Source of the DNA: Phoronis australis
Lineage: Eukaryota; Phoronida; Phoronidae
Direction: 5' to 3'
Length of the DNA stretch: 48,113 bases
NCBI GenBank assembly: GCA_002633005.1
Contig: NMRA01000035.1
Location: 785,888 to 834,000 of the forward strand
Below are positions 35,301 through 45,813 of the stretch, in pieces (within the stretch, counting starts at the first letter, position 1; each line of letters opens with the position of its first letter). The position numbers and the translations under genes are program-made. The notes under the pieces are model-generated. The model was not told where the DNA came from, made no database searches, and worked only from the letters and a program-made list of their open reading frames with translations.

Positions 35301-38300
35301 GCTGACTAAGACTTGCTTGTATATCCTGGACAGAAATGATTACACAACACAGGCATTTTAACAAAAATGCACAGAACAATAATGGAAGAAAAACTACTCC
35401 TGTAATTGCTGAATTGCCAATCTGCACAATATCCCCCACCCACCAACCATTGGCAACCTGAACCCATCTTACCCATAGTGGGGCTCGCCCATTCTCATTG
35501 TGCCATCAGAGCGACACACGATGTCATCCCTAGCACCAGGTATGAACTGGGCCAGCCAACCGATGCTGCCCACAAAGAAGCAAGCATTGATGAAGAAGAG
35601 GATAAGAGCGGGATACTTGTTGGCGTTCTTCCAGTCAATGAGGAACGTCAGCTGAAAGCACAGAGACAGTACCGTGATTATCATATGGGATATTTGTATG
35701 ACGAAGATTCAAACAAAATGTCAGTATCAGTTAAGATATTCATATCAACACGGTATGTTACTCCTGGTATTCAAACAGAGATGACATTATCGTTGCAGTT
35801 CAAGATGTTTATGCCAAGACGATGTTTTACCACACCGGGTAAAACAATAACGTTATCTTCATCCAGATTTACACACAAACGATGTCCTTACAAATTGAGA
35901 TACGTATTAGCCTTCTCCTGAAATGAGTTCCACGACTGTCTAGTTTTGTTGAAGACTCGTAAATTCCAGGTAATTTTTTTACAAACAATTTCAGGAGATA
36001 CGGCAGAAATACATCACTGTAGGACACAATAGAGCAAGTAAAGGAACTTCAATTTTGTCTAATTTCTCTACCAATAACCAGTAAGAAAATTTCATTTCAT
36101 TGTCACCATAGCTTGTACAGTAGATGTCACCAGACAACAGTTGGCAAAGTTTCAAGAATTTACTGCAACATAGTATGCCAAGCCAAATTGCAACAATTTT
36201 GGTCCCAAATTGCGAAAACTTTTTACCGTAACTTCTAGTCTCATTGCAATAAGTTCAAACAGTCAGAAACATTTCACGAACAAAAGCCACAAGAAACAAA
36301 TATCAACATTTTCAACATATCAATTTACTTGAAATAATGTCTGCACACAATGAAATAAGGAGATGGAGGATTTTACTCGAGACAAGAAGAGTCAAATAGT
36401 AGAAAACTCGAGAAAGGACGAAGAGCTGTCACTCAACAAATTACAATTCAAAAAATTTTATCCACAGCAAATATCCATCAATTAGGAGTGCTGTTGTCAA
36501 TAAGATCTAATGACATCACAAATAACTTGGTGACATGAAACCTGTGGTTTATGATTCGTTTTATGTGGTGAGCTTCAACTTCATGCGATGATGGCGTGAG
36601 CCTTGAGAATGTTTCAGCCAAACCATTGGTCAATCTATGGACCAATTCAACGCATTCTGAAGGCCACTTTTACTTTCATTTTTGTATGACAGTTGCATGT
36701 CCTACACACCAAAAAACATGTTGCAAGTGACTAACATTGACGTCCGCCATGTTTTGTGATGTCACCTGATGTTCACAAGCTAATAACTCCAACAACAATG
36801 CGCTTGAAAAACAACAGCAACACCGCTAATTGATTAAGATTTGCAGCAGATGAAATCCCCTGAATTGTTAGTTTACAGGGTCCCCAATGCCTCAATTTTG
36901 GTGCCACATATGGGGCCCTTTCCCTATGAAGAAAAATCAAAATCATGCAAAAATTCCCCTTATCAGGGAGCTGGTGAAGATCAGACGGAGGATTTTCCCC
37001 TCAACCAAAAGATTACAATCTCAGAAGGCACAGACACCTTTCTCCTCGGGTGACCACGGGGAGACAGTGTAGCCGCGTGAACAGAACCAGTTTGTGATTC
37101 AAGTAACTAAGGATGACAGCAGCAGAAGTGATAAGTGTCACTTATAAATCTATATACTTGGCAACACTCAATAAACATCAACATATATAATATCCCCTCT
37201 TGCATAAAAAAACAGAGATTGAGGCGTCAGTAGTACAAAAAATCCTGACAACAAGTCGCAGCATCAATGCACCACGCCACATCTTTTCATAAATTCATGA
37301 ACATGACCTCACTCAACACAGATAACATAATAAATGTCACCCTCTCGTCATACTTCTCACAATAAGCACCCACTCTAAGACCATGTTTGCTTAACTGATT
37401 AACAGCAGTGTGTGCATCAAATCAAAACCACATTTGTTTCAACAACACTGCACATATTTAAGGTTACGTAGGACTTTAGAAAATGTCTAATTTTAATTTC
37501 AGAACATCGTATCTCAGAAATGGATAACTGAATTCTTACAAAACTTTCAAACACTGTTAGGTTTTTAAGATGTTCCATATTTGCTAAGGACCTATCCAAA
37601 ATATGACTTTTAGCATTTTCATGAAAAAGTCAGAAGTGGCACAAAACGAGATGATACTACAGAAAACTGTAACAACCTTTTGTTCTATCTTGAACACTGA
37701 TATCCAACAAAGCTCAATCGTGTTACAGATCAATGTGCTTTTCCTTTCTGTTAAATTTCACTAAAGACATGCTCACGTGACCCAATTAATGCCAGATTGG
37801 TAAAAGTAAAAAATCAAAATTCTAAAGGATTTCTACTTTCAGAAATTAAATGCTTTTACTGAGTTTAACCACATAGTTTTGCAGATATTTTCCTAAATAC
37901 ACAGTGTCCTACATAACCTTTAAGTGAGAGATACAATACCAGCATCAGGAAAGTAAGCACAGAAAGCAGAGACGACAGAGATCCTGGTGGTGACAGAGGA
38001 GATCACTAACCTGTACCAGAGATAACTTACCTTCTCCCTTCTGTAGGCAAAAGGATAAGAAAGTATATTAGTGTGACAAAGAAATGTTAACAGTTAAGTG
38101 CCAGCTTATCTAAAGAAGTTACAGCGGACTATTCAAGGACATTTCATTTCCCAGTTTTCCTTGTTCAGGTTTATAAGACACATTCATATGGAAGACAGTT
38201 GTCACGGAGCAACTATCACGGAACAATTGATCGGGCGCAAGTGTGTGTGTAAACACGACTGACACGGATCAAGTTGACACCATGATGGCCACTTTTGACA

Positions 38301-41300
38301 TCGTTTTGAAAGGTGGAGCAAGTTTCACTGCATCAGTTGCTCCGATGTAAACTACAAGTCTAAACACAAACTGGGGCAAGGCGGAAGGGACCCATCTCTG
38401 TTACGATTGCGCAACAGAGTATATGTGGGTGATCCACTGGCATTCCACGTGGTTTGGACATTCGCTATAGTAAATGCAACTAACCACAACAATTCCCCGT
38501 GTAAACGCAGCTAGAGAAATCCTTTTAAGTAAGAGGCTACCTTTGACAGCATGGATCAAATTTCTTAAATGAATTTTTTAAATATTAATAGTAGATCCAT
38601 AAAACCATGTATTTTTAAAATCCTTGACGATCACATAATCTTTATCTTATTTGCAAAAAATGCTGTCCAGTTGTTCAATACCATGCGACTGCGAAATCTC
38701 GATTTTTAACATAGATCGCTGTACTTTCAGCAAACACGACTTTCACATGAAACTCATAAATACCAGTTCCTTATTCTATTAGCTAGCTACAAAAGCACGC
38801 CTGTAACAGAACAAGACCTTTTAGCACATCCCAGACACGCTTTTGTAGCTAACAGAATAGACAAACAACTTACTTGTTTAATGAGAATCGTGTTTGTGCA
38901 ATTTCCTTAAAAATCTTTATTTTTTAGAAAGAACACACCTTTCATGAAGATAAAACATCTTGTGACTTTAGAAATTAAGTTTCATGAGTTTACTACTATT
39001 ACTGAAAAAGTTGTTTAAAAAATTCAATCCTTGTTAATGAAGATAGCATATTACTTTAACGATGTATTTTTAATATCTTTCTCGTCTACATGCTGATCTG
39101 GATGAAGAGTTTCATCAAAGTGGTATGTGAAATCGAACGACAAAAGCGAGCAATTTGAAAATGCAATGTGTTTCCGATTTGGAGACTCAGTCTGTCCAGT
39201 GTGACATGCTCTGAACCCAACAACTTCTTTTCGTTAGAATTACTTCGCAAAAACAGACACAGAATGAATTAAATGAGGAACCATTACAATAAAATTTTAC
39301 CAATATCAGACAAACATAATTGCCAAAACTGATAGCAATTATTTTTTCAAAAGCCTCTTATATTGAACATTATGAATGCCCACAATTTTTCAAAATACTA
39401 TCTGCTGTTAACTATGGTATAGAATTTTAAAAATAATTTGTAAGCATTTGTTTGGTGCAGGAAGATGAAAAAAGTAAAATTTCACTGGTCCGCCATGTTG
39501 TGTCCTAAATTGGTGAGATTTCAAACTGTAAAATACAATTTTCCTGTTTAAAACTAGTCCAAGCCATGTTTAAAACTAAGCTGTAATACTGTTTGCCCAA
39601 GCTTATCAAAATGTCAATTCTGTTAGTCCAGGGACTAGTGCTAGGAAACTACGCACTTTTTAGAGAAGTTGTTAGAATGCCACTAAATGAGAAATTGACA
39701 TTAACTAACAAAGCGTTAGTCTACTAAACGCACTTTGCACTTGTGTGTCACTTTGGTCGAGGCGGGGTGAAAACAGAACATACCAGAGTAAAGAGGGTAC
39801 ACAGGAGACAAAGTGTCCCACACACTGCGATGAATGTATGCACATGACCATGTTCTTGGTCTGTGAACAAGGGGTTCTGGCACTGGACACCACAACCTTC
39901 CACGTCCTCATACCAGCTTTCCTTGTTCTCTGTCTTCACTAGAGGGCGCTCACACACTGCTGTTGTGTTGAACTGGAGCTTCGAGACCTCGTTCTACATG
40001 AAGCAAAAGAAGGTTTTACCGTAATGGTTAAGTTGAATGTGTAAAAATCCAAGTACATCAGTAATCAATAGCAACGCTTGTACTAAATTTAGGTCTAGTA
40101 CTGATAAATGAGCGCATGTGCTCAATCAGTTGCTTGAAGTCGCTTTAGGTCAAAGTTCACATTTTCCATATAATTGAAATGTGCTACATCTATGTCATGC
40201 CATACCAAATAAGGAGACATGCTTTGCTTTGTGGGAGAAAAATTGACAACGAAGCGAGCAGGTGACAGATCGTTTTATTTTTTTAATTTAAACTTAATAG
40301 AAAATGCTTTGATGTCAACAGAAATTATGAATCTTTAAAAACAAACCCTAAAAATACCTGACGAGCAGGTTAAATTATGTTTCAGTGGCAGAAAACCACT
40401 TTCAATATTGCAGTTTATTCCGTTAATCGCGTTCTAGTCAAGTTGGAGATGATAACTGGGCTCAGAAAGAACTAACAGTTCATTATTGCTCAACACCAGA
40501 CTTGTCATAAAGCGTGTTATTTTATCCATCGATCACAACGGTCTCAAGGAATAGCAAACTATCCCTTTTCAACAGAGTAAGGAAAACGTTGAGCCCAAAT
40601 TTTTAATGGCAAGTCGTTAAATAAAAAAATTCTCCAACTGAAAGGAGTTCATTGCCACTTTAACTCCTAATTCAATCCTCTACAAATTAACACATCATGT
40701 TGTTAGATACAATTTTATTGGAAACCAGAGAATAGCAGCTTCATTGTTAGGTCAAGAGTCAGGCTCTCACTTCACCAGTATCAGGTTTGTATGTATTGAA
40801 TAAGTCCCTAAGACTTGTACATTGTGTTCCATCCAACTGGATTAACATACATTCAACAAGACTCCAGTGTTGAATACACAGACTTAGTCATATTGTGTTG
40901 ATTCAAAATATTGCAGAGCAACATGCCTTGGTCATCTTAGACATAGGGAGACCATATGAAAATGAAGCACAGAGGTCAAAGGTCATTGCTTGAAAACAAT
41001 ATGATGTTGCTGACTATTTCCTCCGCACAGTTTAGACTGATTTAGCATAGTGATATGCATGTAAATTTCTGCAGTTGAACTTAAGCATGCAAATAACGAC
41101 AACCAAGAACCAATAACTTGAATAGTGCAACCCCTACTGAGACAGAAACCAGAGCCCTGAAAGTAGGTTGTCAACTATAGAAAATCTAAATAAATGGCTC
41201 TTTGATAGCCATTGTGTCCTCAATGGATACATTAACACATAGCTGAATGTCTTCATAACTAACAAAAGGATATTGGGGAAAGCACTTGTTAATAGGACAC

Positions 41301-42202
41301 TGACTTGGAGACAGCACAGGTTTGGCCAGTGTTCTTGAGAAATGCTCTTGGCCTCTTGAAAAAAATATTTTGCATACCACAAAAACAAATACTGCCAAAA
41401 TAAAAATCTGCTTTCTTATCATGAGGCGGCAGAAAACAGAAAAACCCTTCTTTAGAGCATGCTTAACACTTTCATCCATTAGGATGAACAATATCATTAG
41501 GCCAGGTGAAGCAGTTAGCTGGTTAATTTTATCAAAACATCTGGAGACCCACTGAAATATTTCTACAGAACAGTTGCTTGTGGAGCAACCTGGTCCCTTC
41601 TGTTGGGAATTGATCAATCCCCAAGAAAAGCAGTCAGGCCCAAGTGGCTATACAACATCGCCAGAAATACTTCAGTGAGTTTTTTTATTCGCTTTGTAAA
41701 ATGACAAAATAAAACTGACAAAAAGAAAAACAAGGTTGCTTAAACAAATGATATTTCTCTGGTTTTGCTTTACCTGGCAGCCTTTGGAATAAATGTCTTT
41801 ATCGCATAGCAAGAATTCAGGCCATCCGTTCGTGGTGTTGACAATCCGACAAGGATCTCGAGTCACCTCACACAATTCCTTGGTTGGTAACACAGCCTTA
41901 GTGCCATTGCACTGAGGCATGTAGACGGCACAGAGCAACGGTTGTATGACCGCCCAGCACTGGGGGACGTTACGTAGACCACTCCACAGCTTCAACTTTT
42001 CTTGGACCTCGTCTTGGGTTGACGAGTCCGTGGCAAACTCCAAAGTTGTGTACTTATACGGCAGTGGTGTTCCGAGGCATGTGGTGAAATTCAGCGGCTC
42101 ACATTTTGCAGACTTGACGCAGTTAGGATAAAGCGATGAGGATGCAAAGGACTTGGATGACAGAGCTAGCACCAGGCTTAGATACCAAACAGCAGTTGGC
42201 AT
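28719..42202 (-). CDS. SMO: Smoothened, Hedgehog-pathway class F receptor (11 coding exons)
   Basis: Joined exons 42202-41774, 39993-39784, 35651-35473, 35182-34963, 34068-33945, 32830-32738, 32259-32151, 31737-31552, 30617-30427, 29787-29650 and 29338-28719 give 2499 nt: 832 residues plus stop. All introns are GT-AG and every phase matches. Visible in order: signal peptide (residues 1-~21); cysteine-rich Frizzled-type domain (Cys 28, 34, 42, 82, 91, 98, 111, 118, 133, 142); SMO linker with [15 protein letters not shown]; seven membrane segments; ECL2 [15 protein letters not shown]7 SSWVW; basic proximal tail [13 protein letters not shown]; and [14 protein letters not shown]. In animals SMO is held inactive by Patched and, when released, signals to Gli/Ci, at the cilium in many lineages. 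Length is slightly above vertebrate SMO (787 in human). The distal tail is divergent and serine-rich. The gene identity is secure; UTRs are not mapped. Confidence 0.97.
29650..29787 (-). CDS. SMO: SMO coding exon 10: conserved SSAWAQ tail block
   Basis: Encodes [20 protein letters not shown] then KLVRRRGG, corresponding to the SSAWAQHVTKMVARRG block of vertebrate SMO. Acceptor TTTCAG|GCATG, donor TTCAG|GTAATC. Confidence 0.95.
30041..30184. mobile_element. 144-bp G-rich MITE in SMO intron 9
   Basis: Perfect 12-bp terminal inverted repeats CATGGGCGGCGC (30041-30052) and GCGCCGCCCATG (30173-30184) are flanked by the direct repeat GATAA (30036-30040 and 30185-30189). The interior has two similar halves, each with a stem GGGGGCTGTAGCCCCC or GGGGGCTTTAGCCCCC followed by CACTTTTTTCAGTGCTRCGC. 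Non-coding. Confidence 0.9.
30427..30617 (-). CDS. SMO: SMO coding exon 9: proximal cytoplasmic tail
   Basis: Residues ~518-581. Contains the basic segment [16 protein letters not shown], the best conserved part of the SMO tail after TM7. Acceptor TTTCAG|AGTT, donor GGGG|GTAATG. Confidence 0.94.
31552..31737 (-). CDS. SMO: SMO coding exon 8: ECL3 and TM7
   Basis: Encodes [16 protein letters not shown] and the TM7 segment [13 protein letters not shown]. That segment contains the tryptophan-rich TM7 motif altered in oncogenic human SMO. Acceptor CATAG|ATG, donor GAAA|GTAGGT. Confidence 0.96.
32151..32259 (-). CDS. SMO: SMO coding exon 7: TM6
   Basis: Encodes [20 protein letters not shown] then [15 protein letters not shown]. 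Acceptor TTCCAG|GTT, donor GTCAT|GTGAGT. Confidence 0.96.
32483..32560 (-). mobile_element. tRNA-derived SINE head or tRNA pseudogene in SMO intron 6
   Basis: On the minus strand the segment has an A-box-like TGACTCAGTGGTTTGAGC and a B box GGTTCGAATCC within a perfect T arm (CCAGG-TTCGAAT-CCTGG). The D arm is imperfect and the acceptor and anticodon stems do not pair well. A functional tRNA is therefore unlikely and a tRNA-derived SINE fragment is favoured. Confidence 0.7.
32738..32830 (-). CDS. SMO: SMO coding exon 6: ICL3
   Basis: A 93-nt exon recovered from splice sites and phase. Acceptor TTTCAG|GAC, donor ATTG|GTAAGTG. It encodes [20 protein letters not shown] then [10 protein letters not shown], matching the SMO third intracellular loop, and joins in frame to exons 5 and 7. 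Confidence 0.95.
33090..33590. mobile_element. Decayed copy of the TTAA-type MITE, SMO intron 5
   Basis: Shares with 37458-37923, in the same order, TCGTATCTCAGAAATGG, TAAATTTCACTAAA.AGACATG, CACCTTACCCAAT-like text and the right end CCTAAATAACCTTTA. The left terminal repeat is degraded. Confidence 0.7.
33945..34068 (-). CDS. SMO: SMO coding exon 5: ECL2 and TM5
   Basis: Residues 347-388 (phase 1 end). Contains [14 protein letters not shown] and the hydrophobic TM5 [19 protein letters not shown]. Acceptor TTTCAG|ATT, donor AAAG|GTATG. Confidence 0.96.
34963..35182 (-). CDS. SMO: SMO coding exon 4: TM3 and TM4
   Basis: Residues 273-346. Contains [20 protein letters not shown] and the TM4 stretch after [13 protein letters not shown]. 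Acceptor TACAG|GTC, donor GCAG|GTATGT. Confidence 0.97.
35473..35651 (-). CDS. SMO: SMO coding exon 3: ICL1, TM2, ECL1
   Basis: Residues 214-273 (last codon split after two bases). Contains [20 protein letters not shown] and [11 protein letters not shown]. Acceptor TTTCAG|CTG, donor TATGG|GTAAG. Confidence 0.97.
35652..39783 (-). other. SMO intron 2 (4.1 kb)
   Basis: The largest intron. Apart from the TTAA MITE it holds a short imperfect inverted repeat (GCTACAAAAGC near 38790 and GCTTTTGTAGC near 38842). No further exon or nested gene was recognised. A 171-codon plus-strand frame at 35406-35921 is antisense to exon 3 and not supported. Confidence 0.7.
37458..37923. mobile_element. MITE with TTAA duplications, SMO intron 2
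   Basis: TTAA (37458-37461) is followed by GGTTACGTAGGAC. The right end is GTCCTACATAACC followed by TTAA (37920-37923). The terminal repeats match at 12 of 13 positions. TTAA duplications are typical of piggyBac and Kolobok superfamilies; no transposase is present. Confidence 0.85.
39784..39993 (-). CDS. SMO: SMO coding exon 2: linker and TM1
   Basis: Residues 144-213, phase 0 at both ends. Contains the hallmark [17 protein letters not shown], and TM1 begins [19 protein letters not shown]. Acceptor TGTAG|AAC, donor CTG|GTATGT. Confidence 0.97.
41186..41497 (-). CDS. Unrecognised reading frame in SMO intron 1, possible type II membrane segment
   Basis: From an ATG at 41497 the frame runs 103 codons to a stop at 41186. 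An inner ATG at 41422 starts [20 protein letters not shown], a basic N-terminus plus one hydrophobic span, as in a signal anchor. A Cys-containing region (SQCPINKC, then [10 protein letters not shown]) follows. It lies within the 1.78-kb first intron on the same strand as SMO. I recognise no family. It may be chance, a retro-copy fragment, or an exon of something else. Splice sites were not convincing. Confidence 0.25.
   Translation of the reverse strand: MILFILMDESVKHALKKGFSVFCRLMIRKQIFILAVFVFVVCKIFFSRGQEHFSRTLAKPVLSPSQCPINKCFPQYPFVSYEDIQLCVNVSIEDTMAIKEPFI
41774..42202 (-). CDS. SMO: SMO coding exon 1: signal peptide and cysteine-rich domain
   Basis: Residues 1-143. ATG at 42202 is followed by a hydrophobic leader ([12 protein letters not shown]). 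The CRD contains [27 protein letters not shown] and GWPEFLLC, typical of the SMO sterol-binding CRD. Ten cysteines and N-glycosylation sequons (NFT, NGT, NTT) are visible. The donor is CCAG|GTAAAG and the exon ends in phase 0. No upstream in-frame alternative start was favoured. Confidence 0.97.
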
Positions 42203-43264
42203 GGCTGTCAGTGTGGTACCTTTGTTGCAACTGTGTAATGCAGGGAAAGTAAATTAAAGGAACGGTGCATGTGGCCAGGAATAGTTATTTACATCTTTTC
42301 AGAATGTGGCGAAGTCGATCCTATATGGTCCTGAAAAAAATAAGTTACATATAATAATTGAGGCGACTGGAATCTAGCAACTACCATCATATGGCAAGAA
42401 ATCTTACTTACAGAGGTATTTGCTCGAGTTGAAAGGACTTCCAGACATCGACGGACTCCAAAGGTGTCTATCATGCTCAAAGTACTTACAGCGATGTGAC
42501 TTTGATGGCTACCATACACTTAACTAAGTAGGCTACTGCGCTAATGGTATCTTCTCCCACTTAATTTAAGGACAGGAAACTGGTTCTCAAAGTCTGAGAC
42601 TAATATGATTTGCCATTGCCGAATAACCCACCAGCTGACTGCATCTACAATTTCATTCTGTCAACGACGGAGTGAGTCTCTTGTCAAGGTTTATGGCCAA
42701 TCATAGACTATATCTATGGGCCAATAACAGTTTTGATTCATCTCGGTATAAACTCGCCAACTCGGACGAGATGAGTTCCATGATGATGGAAAACTCTCTA
42801 GTGGTCATTGTTCTAGATCATACTTACGTCTAGGAAAGACGGTCAGCAGTATCTGTAATCTACAATGCTTTAATACACCCTATCCAAACAACAACCAAAC
42901 GGCCGATTTAACAATAAAATATTGTGAGCAAATAGAGAAAACAAACTTACCCATCAAAGCACTGACTGCTCACACAAGAATGAAGGGATATACCATTTTG
43001 AGAATAGTCAATTAACCTACGAAAGCTATAGATGAGCATGAATTCAATAAAGCTAGTCAAAATGGGATCTATTTATATTTTAGTATAACTGGTTAGTTGA
43101 TTCTTTGACGTTTTATTTATGGTTATCCAAAAACTCTGTTTTGTTTCGATATGTTTAAACGTATGCTCCTTACACCTGCATGGACATGCGCAATAGCTTT
43201 GTACAGAAAACTTAGCTCTCATCTCTCATCTCGTTGCCGGATGGGGGGTCAAGTTGGCCTAGTG
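42203..43264. promoter_or_regulatory. Region upstream of SMO (5' UTR and presumed promoter)
   Basis: SMO is on the minus strand, so its 5' UTR and promoter should lie here. I see no minus-strand TATA box or CpG-rich island that pins the start site. Several candidate splice signals make a non-coding first exon possible. This placement is inference from position only. Confidence 0.35.
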
Positions 43265-43360
43265 GCATCGTCTCTTGCTCTCATATATACCTTGGTCGAA
43301 TCGCTTCTCTTAGCATCATCTCTTGCTCTCATAAATATCTTGATCGAGTCGTTTCTGTGA
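43265..43360 (+). repeat. 48-bp unit tandemly duplicated
   Basis: GCATCGTCTCTTGCTCTCAT at 43265 and GCATCATCTCTTGCTCTCAT at 43313 begin two adjacent 48-bp units of about 83% identity. Confidence 0.85.
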
Positions 43361-43552
43361 GCCTATCACGGAATATTGATGATTTTTGACTGATAATAAT
43401 ATAAGTTTGTCTCAGTGCTTCAGTATAGTGTCAAACTACTCCTAATGTCATAATTTCCGAAGAAGCAAAACAATTTAACTGGGTTGCCGTTCAGCTGAAA
43501 ATTTAGGATATCCATTCATTTACAGGATGGACTCGAAAAAAACAGATCTATT

Positions 43553-43685
43553 CAGGGATGGATCCCGACTTTTGAGTTGAGGCAGGATTTTGCCCGTCAG
43601 ACATTCGCACCCGGCCCCCGAACTGCGGCCAGATGGAATCTGAGAATTTTAGGAGAGGCATGGCCCCCTTCTAAATCCGCTTCTG
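43553..43685. mobile_element. 133-bp hAT-like MITE related to 25239-25912
   Basis: Starts CAGGGATGGATCCCGACTTT and ends CTAAATCCGCTTCTG. It is flanked by the direct repeat CTATT (43548-43552 and 43686-43690). Read in reverse, its right part (GCGGATTTAG...GGCCATGCCTCTCC...AATTCTCAGATTCCATCTGG) matches 25648-25700. Non-coding. Confidence 0.75.
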
Positions 43686-43690
43686 CTATT

Positions 43691-45714
43691 TGCAAGGAAT
43701 TTTCCTGGAAAGCCACCCTTTCGTGTAAGGTCTTTTAGAAATATCATCCTTGTTCCAAAACTACCGTAGTAGCCTTTCGTGAGAATTTTTAGACAGGCCC
43801 GGCGAAGAGATGCGACCATGTCGTAAAAAATCGAGCACATCTTTTGCAAGCAAAGTTTTCAAATTTAGACTATATTAAAACGGCAGGTGGTTTGCGTAGA
43901 AAAAAATTCGATCCAGACCACGTACTTCACCGCACTTGCTTCTATTACGCCATTTTAGTACTTGATCGTGAACTTTGCAATTGTAAATAAGCTCCTTTCA
44001 CACTTAGCCTACAATACATAGCGATAGGCCGTGAATCCATCTTTTTTCGCAACAAACAACCTTTGATTTAGACCACTTACTTGGTCTCTATATAGTGAGA
44101 CAAAATTGAGATGTGATTTTGGGCTTGGGAAGAGCTGACAACTCCTTATTGCTCGATACCAGGCTCTGCTGGATGACTTGTGGTGGCCGTCATTTTAGCG
44201 CCGCCGCATGACCTGGACCGAAAACGTCAATTCTTTTGCAAGACCAAAAAACAATTCTTGTCTGTAAGTGACAAACTGAGACCAATTTAGGTGTCCCTAA
44301 ATCGAAATTAGTTTCTTCCGACGGAACGCGGATTTATCATCTGAGGTAAGTGCTAAACTTCAGGGGTGGACTTGCCATTTAGGGTTTGAAAATCAGCATT
44401 ACCCCGCTCACCGATCTTGAATTGTTGCCGAGTGAGCCAGCTTTCCAGTCAATCGTCACAAGGAATGCTTACATGCCCCAATTTCGAATTAGCATAATAA
44501 TTGGATTGACCAACCCCGAATCAGAAATCCAAAAGCGTTTTTCTTGAGTCGCTGTTGGTTTCGATGTTCTTGTCGGTAAATCCGATCCCGGTAAGGAATA
44601 TTATGAGATCAATTTATGAGATTAAAAGGCCTAATTCAATTATTATTTTAGCTAGCTGAACAGCGTGAAGTTCAGCTTTAAAATCATTCTGTCGATATAA
44701 AGTTGGGAAGATCTTCGAATTCCCAAAGTGACCTCGCCGCAGTAAATGAAATTGGAAAAGCCATTATTTCGCAGGAACACAGGTGGCGAAAAAGTACCCT
44801 TTTGAGCGGCGGGACTCGTATACCCCTTCTATGGGAGTCACCTTCTAGCTACTTAGACCATAGCAACAGCATATAGGAATCAAAAGGGCAAATTCTCCCT
44901 CCCATCCCACAAGAAAGGGGGCCTTCCATGACGGGAGGGAGACCTTGTAACTCAAAGGTGCACCTCTGAGCCGGGTAGCTATGATGAAAGGACAGGTTCT
45001 CAAAAATAGGGGAAAACGATTATTCAAGAAGACTCGCGCCTCCGAGAGGGGGTCCGTGAATATGAAAGAGCAACAGTTGCATGGTTCCATAATCTCTTGC
45101 CAGAGCGGAATCTCTGAAAAAACGGTGGAGTGTGTCATATGGATATTTTAATAAGTTTGTACACTTCTCTGATTCTTGAGAACCATTGCAACTGATTAGT
45201 TACATTCATTAAATGTCGACTTGCTTCAAATAACTCCATCTCAGAAAGTTTTTTCCATAAATAATACAAATAATCGATGCATTAAAACATTTCGCATTCA
45301 CACTCTGATAAGCCTTCTCTGAAGTTAAGTCAAAGGAAAGTTGATCCTGGTCTGAACCCCGACTTATTTTAAGACCTGCGCTCGCCGACTAAGAAACAAC
45401 CGTATTAATTTCAGCTAAGGTTTCTTTTTTCTGAAAACCTGCTCAAAGGCACGTAAACAAGGGTAAGCAAGGTTTGAAACCCCACGATTTGCTAAGGATT
45501 GATAAAAATGCCGCATCATTTTTGCTCGTCTCAAGTGGATATTCTATTTTGAAAAATGAACACTGAACTAAAAACATACCGTAATGTTATACTGCTGCTA
45601 TCGCATGTAAAACTTCATGTCCTATCCGTGGAAACTAATTTCGTTTCAATTTGTCCGTTAATTGACAAACTGAAAGCAAGCGATGCCGGCAACTATATAC
45701 AACTCCAACATTTC
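43691..45714. other. Intergenic sequence
   Basis: No gene, RNA or repeat recognised with confidence. A 97-codon minus-strand frame at 44845-45138 lacks domains or splice context. Confidence 0.4.
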
Positions 45715-45720
45715 TTTATT
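45715..45720 (-). terminator. Candidate poly(A) signal AATAAA
   Basis: TTTATT on the plus strand gives AATAAA on the minus strand about 94 nt past the stop of the CCP-domain gene, a normal distance for a short 3' UTR. Confidence 0.5.
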
Positions 45721-45813
45721 TTACGGGCATACATCAAATTCCTATCCTTTTTCCATGCCGATGTCCATTTGCACAAATCATCAAAACTTAATGAACGTGG
45801 TTTATGTAAACTC

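Noticed and set aside
35406-35921. 171-codon plus-strand frame
   Set aside because: Antisense to SMO exon 3 and its intron; no domain and no supporting splice sites.
44845-45138. 97-codon minus-strand frame
   Set aside because: No domain, signal peptide or splice context; length is not exceptional for this composition.
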